A program made the translations under genes and the position numbers. From positions 1 to 9,063 of the forward strand of contig CAMCUG010000045.1 in NCBI GenBank assembly GCA_945878835.1: a stretch of 9,063 bases of DNA. The letters run 5' to 3'. The notes beneath the pieces are model-generated. The model ran no database searches. It had not been told where the DNA came from and saw nothing but the letters and a program-made list of their open reading frames with translations. Below are positions 6,904 through 9,063 of the stretch, in pieces. The number at the start of each line of letters is the position of its first letter. The first letter of the stretch is position 1. This stretch comes from Chryseobacterium gleum (GTDB taxonomy: Bacteria > Bacteroidota > Bacteroidia > Flavobacteriales_D > Sanyastnellaceae).

Positions 6904-8979
6904 ATGAGATTTTTCAAATCTATCTTGGTGTTTGTTTGTTTGTCGACGTCAACGTTGATGAATGCTCAAAATAAAAAGATTCAACAAGCCGATATCGAGT
7001 TTGCTGGGCAAGGCTACAACCAAGCCGCAACATTGTACATCGGTGAGGTTACTAAGATCAAAAACATCGATGAAAAGGCGCGTGTTTTGTATAACATAGC
7101 TGAATGTTACAGAAATACCAAGCGTTATGGAATGAGCTTAGATTATTACGACAAGGCTATTAACGCCAAGTACGATAAGAAAACTGCAGATGTTTATTTG
7201 AACTATGGTATTGCTCTTCAAGAAATGGATCGCATAGAAGACGCTATCGTTCAATACAATAAGTACAAGGAGCGCGGCGGAAACGCTGCTTTAGCTGACA
7301 TGCGCATTCAAACATGCACAAATGCAGCAGCAGCGAAAAAGACGAGCTTGAAATCTCGTTATGTGGCAGAGAATGTTGAGTTCTTGAATACCTCTGAAGA
7401 AGATTTTGGATTGGCCTATGCTTCAAAGAAATTTGAAGAATTCGTATTTACCTCAGCTCGTAAAGAGTCTGTTGGAAGTGGTTTAAGCCCTATCAACGGA
7501 GATGAGTTCAAAGATGTGTTCGTAGCTAAGTTGGACAAAAAGTTCAAGTTCCAAGGAGCACCAATGCCTGCAAGCATTACTGTAAACACCGAGTCTCACG
7601 AAGCTGCCGGAGCTTTCGATAAGGATTATAAAACGTTATTCTTCACACGTTGCGGATTCGATAAGAAAGGAAGAATGGGTTGTGATATTTACACGGCTAA
7701 CAAGCAAGGAGACAACTTCGCAACAGCATCAATCATTGATATCATTAACAGAGAGTCTGATGACTCTTCTCGTGTTGGGCAACCATGCCTTTCCCCAGAT
7801 GAGCAATATTTAATTTTTGCTTCGAACATGCCCGGTGGCAAGGGAGGAAGAGATTTGTGGTACATGACCTTCGATAAAAAATCGAAGATTTGGAACAATC
7901 TTACCAACCTAGTTTCTTTGAACACCGCTGGTGATGAGTACTATCCTCACATGACGGAAGACGGAACGTTATACTTCTCGTCTAACGGTTATCCAGGATT
8001 TGGTGGATTGGATATTTTCAAGGCAAAGAAGACAGGCGAGATGACATATGCAGATGTAACCGCAATGCCTGCTCCAATTAACTCTGCTTCTGATGACTTC
8101 GCGTTTATCATAGATAAGAAGCCAGTTTTGGATAATGTATTAATGGAAGGTGTGTTCGCTTGTTACTTCTCCTCGAACCGTCCAGGCGGCAAGGGAAAAG
8201 ACGATATCTGGCATGCATATGAGCGTCCTTTGGAATTCACAATGACAGGTACTGCTTACAACAAGAAAACGGGAAGCACACTTTCAGGTTGCAAAGTGAC
8301 CATAGTTGGATCTGATGGATCTACATACAACGCAGTTACAGATGCTAACGGAAGTTTCTTCTTAGACAAAACAAAGGTTAAAGTTGAAACAAAATATACG
8401 GTAGATATTCAAAAGGAAAATTTCATAGGTACTGGAGATAAATTTTCTACCATAGGAGCAAAGGAGTCTACGAACTACCAACAAGATTACTTCTTAATTC
8501 CTATTGAGATTGGAAAGGAGTATCCAATGCCAACGGTGTTGTATCCTTTCAACAAAACAGAATTGTTAGTGAACGACGAAGTGAACAGTGCCGACTCTTT
8601 AAACTACTTGTTGAATATTCTTACTGAAAATCCAACATTCGTGGTTCAGCTAGAGTCTCACACAGATGCTCGTGGCGATGTGCCAAGCAACGATAGACTT
8701 TCTCAAGGTCGTGCAGAAACGTGCGTAACATACCTTACTTCAAAAGGAATTGCTGCTGACAGATTGGTTGCAAAAGGAAAAGGCGAGAGTGAGCCACGTA
8801 CAATCAAAGAAGGTGATCGTTTGTCTTCGGAGACGTTCGCTGAATTCCCGGTTGGAACCAATTTAGATGAGGCTTTCATTAGCGCTCTTACCGACAACGA
8901 TTCTAGCGAGCGAGCGCATCAATTAAATCGTCGTACAACATTCAGAATCCTAAGAACGGACTACGTTCCAAAGAAATAG
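6904..8979 (+). CDS. PorE-like envelope protein: TPR, PD40 propeller, regulatory-like domain, OmpA C-terminal domain
   Basis: A 691-aa exported periplasmic/outer-membrane-associated protein. Residues 1-21 are a signal peptide ending MNA/QN. TPR-like helices cover about 25-140. Five PD40-type blades follow, with strands at about 180, 245, 303, 356 and 420; three carry the SN-x-P-G-x-G-G-x-D signature (for example 307-317 and 424-434). Cys250 and Cys260 in blade two may form a disulphide. A carboxypeptidase-regulatory-like beta-sandwich spans about 445-530, and an OmpA C-terminal peptidoglycan-binding domain about 540-691. There Asp588 (SHTD) and Arg603 (SQGR) have the 15-residue spacing of the diaminopimelate-binding pair. 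The domain order is that of PorE, the peptidoglycan anchor of the type IX secretion system. Bacteroidota carry several such paralogues, so the exact role is not certain. It stands alone, with its own promoter and terminator. Confidence 0.9.
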   Translation: MRFFKSILVFVCLSTSTLMNAQNKKIQQADIEFAGQGYNQAATLYIGEVTKIKNIDEKARVLYNIAECYRNTKRYGMSLDYYDKAINAKYDKKTADVYLNYGIALQEMDRIEDAIVQYNKYKERGGNAALADMRIQTCTNAAAAKKTSLKSRYVAENVEFLNTSEEDFGLAYASKKFEEFVFTSARKESVGSGLSPINGDEFKDVFVAKLDKKFKFQGAPMPASITVNTESHEAAGAFDKDYKTLFFTRCGFDKKGRMGCDIYTANKQGDNFATASIIDIINRESDDSSRVGQPCLSPDEQYLIFASNMPGGKGGRDLWYMTFDKKSKIWNNLTNLVSLNTAGDEYYPHMTEDGTLYFSSNGYPGFGGLDIFKAKKTGEMTYADVTAMPAPINSASDDFAFIIDKKPVLDNVLMEGVFACYFSSNRPGGKGKDDIWHAYERPLEFTMTGTAYNKKTGSTLSGCKVTIVGSDGSTYNAVTDANGSFFLDKTKVKVETKYTVDIQKENFIGTGDKFSTIGAKESTNYQQDYFLIPIEIGKEYPMPTVLYPFNKTELLVNDEVNSADSLNYLLNILTENPTFVVQLESHTDARGDVPSNDRLSQGRAETCVTYLTSKGIAADRLVAKGKGESEPRTIKEGDRLSSETFAEFPVGTNLDEAFISALTDNDSSERAHQLNRRTTFRILRTDYVPKK

Positions 8980-8993
8980 CATTAAAACAAACG

Positions 8994-9029
8994 AAAGGGC
9001 TGACACTCGTTGTCAGCCCTTTTTATTTT
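8994..9029 (+). terminator. Strong intrinsic terminator after the PorE-like gene
   Basis: AAAGGGCTGACA (8994-9005) pairs perfectly with TGTCAGCCCTTT (9011-9022), a 12-bp stem with a 5-base loop, followed by a T-rich tract (9020-9029). It starts 15 bases after the TAG stop. On the opposite strand the following sequence is less T-rich, so termination of leftward transcripts would be weaker. Confidence 0.95.
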
Positions 9030-9031
9030 AT

Positions 9032-9063
9032 ATGAGTCAAGCCGAAAACAGATACAACAGCAG
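9032..9063 (+). CDS. Possible start of another gene, cut by the window edge
   Basis: An ATG at 9032 opens a frame reading MSQAENRYNS to the window end with no stop. Ten residues cannot identify a family. The opening faintly resembles, from memory, the N-terminus of Bacteroidota phosphoribosylformylglycinamidine cyclo-ligase (PurM), but this is a weak guess. Against it, the ATG lies only a few bases after the terminator T-tract and I see no -33/-7 pair serving it. Confidence 0.3.
   Translation, partial: MSQAENRYNS

Noticed and set aside
6934..6942. Cys12 in the PorE-like signal peptide as a lipoprotein cysteine
   Set aside because: The residues before it (Val-Phe-Val) do not form a lipobox and it lies inside the hydrophobic core; the MNA/QN cleavage site fits better.
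7813..8214. Repeated SN-x-P-G-x-G-G-x-D coding segments as a DNA repeat array
   Set aside because: They are diverged protein-level repeats of the PD40 propeller, not nucleotide repeats.

Overview
The window looks like chromosomal core sequence from a member of the Bacteroidota, most likely Flavobacteriales or a close relative. Four things point that way. Glutamine synthetase is the long type III enzyme. The last large gene has the PorE-like architecture (TPR, five-bladed PD40 propeller, carboxypeptidase-regulatory-like domain, OmpA C-terminal domain). There are no Shine-Dalgarno sequences before the two genes that have intergenic leaders. Promoter-like sites fit the Bacteroidota consensus TTTG-N(17-23)-TAnnTTTG. 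The DNA is moderately AT-rich and even in character. I see no mobile element, CRISPR array, tRNA or rRNA.

Left half (1-4448, minus strand): a four-gene block read from 4448 towards 1. The order is a secreted, degenerate S9-peptidase-like protein, tgt (queuosine tRNA modification), an LptF/LptG-family permease (lipopolysaccharide export), and a short-chain dehydrogenase cut by the window edge. All three junctions overlap (ATGA, GTGA, TAATG), so this is almost certainly one transcript with coupled translation.

Divergent intergenic region (4449-4612): it carries a good Bacteroidota-type promoter for glutamine synthetase III. An 8-bp perfect palindrome sits on the -33 element, and a G-rich hairpin ends two bases before the start codon. 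Together these look like a control region for a nitrogen-assimilation gene.

Right half (4613-9063, plus strand): glutamine synthetase III (731 aa), a 95-bp gap with a likely promoter bracketed by a 9-bp inverted repeat, a 691-aa PorE/OmpA-type envelope protein, a strong intrinsic terminator, and the possible first codons of another gene at the right edge.

I found no obvious new defence, mobile or biosynthetic system. The observations most worth a second look are the pseudoenzyme-like S9 protein, the Tgt lacking its canonical zinc cysteines, and the two palindrome-rich control regions flanking glutamine synthetase III.
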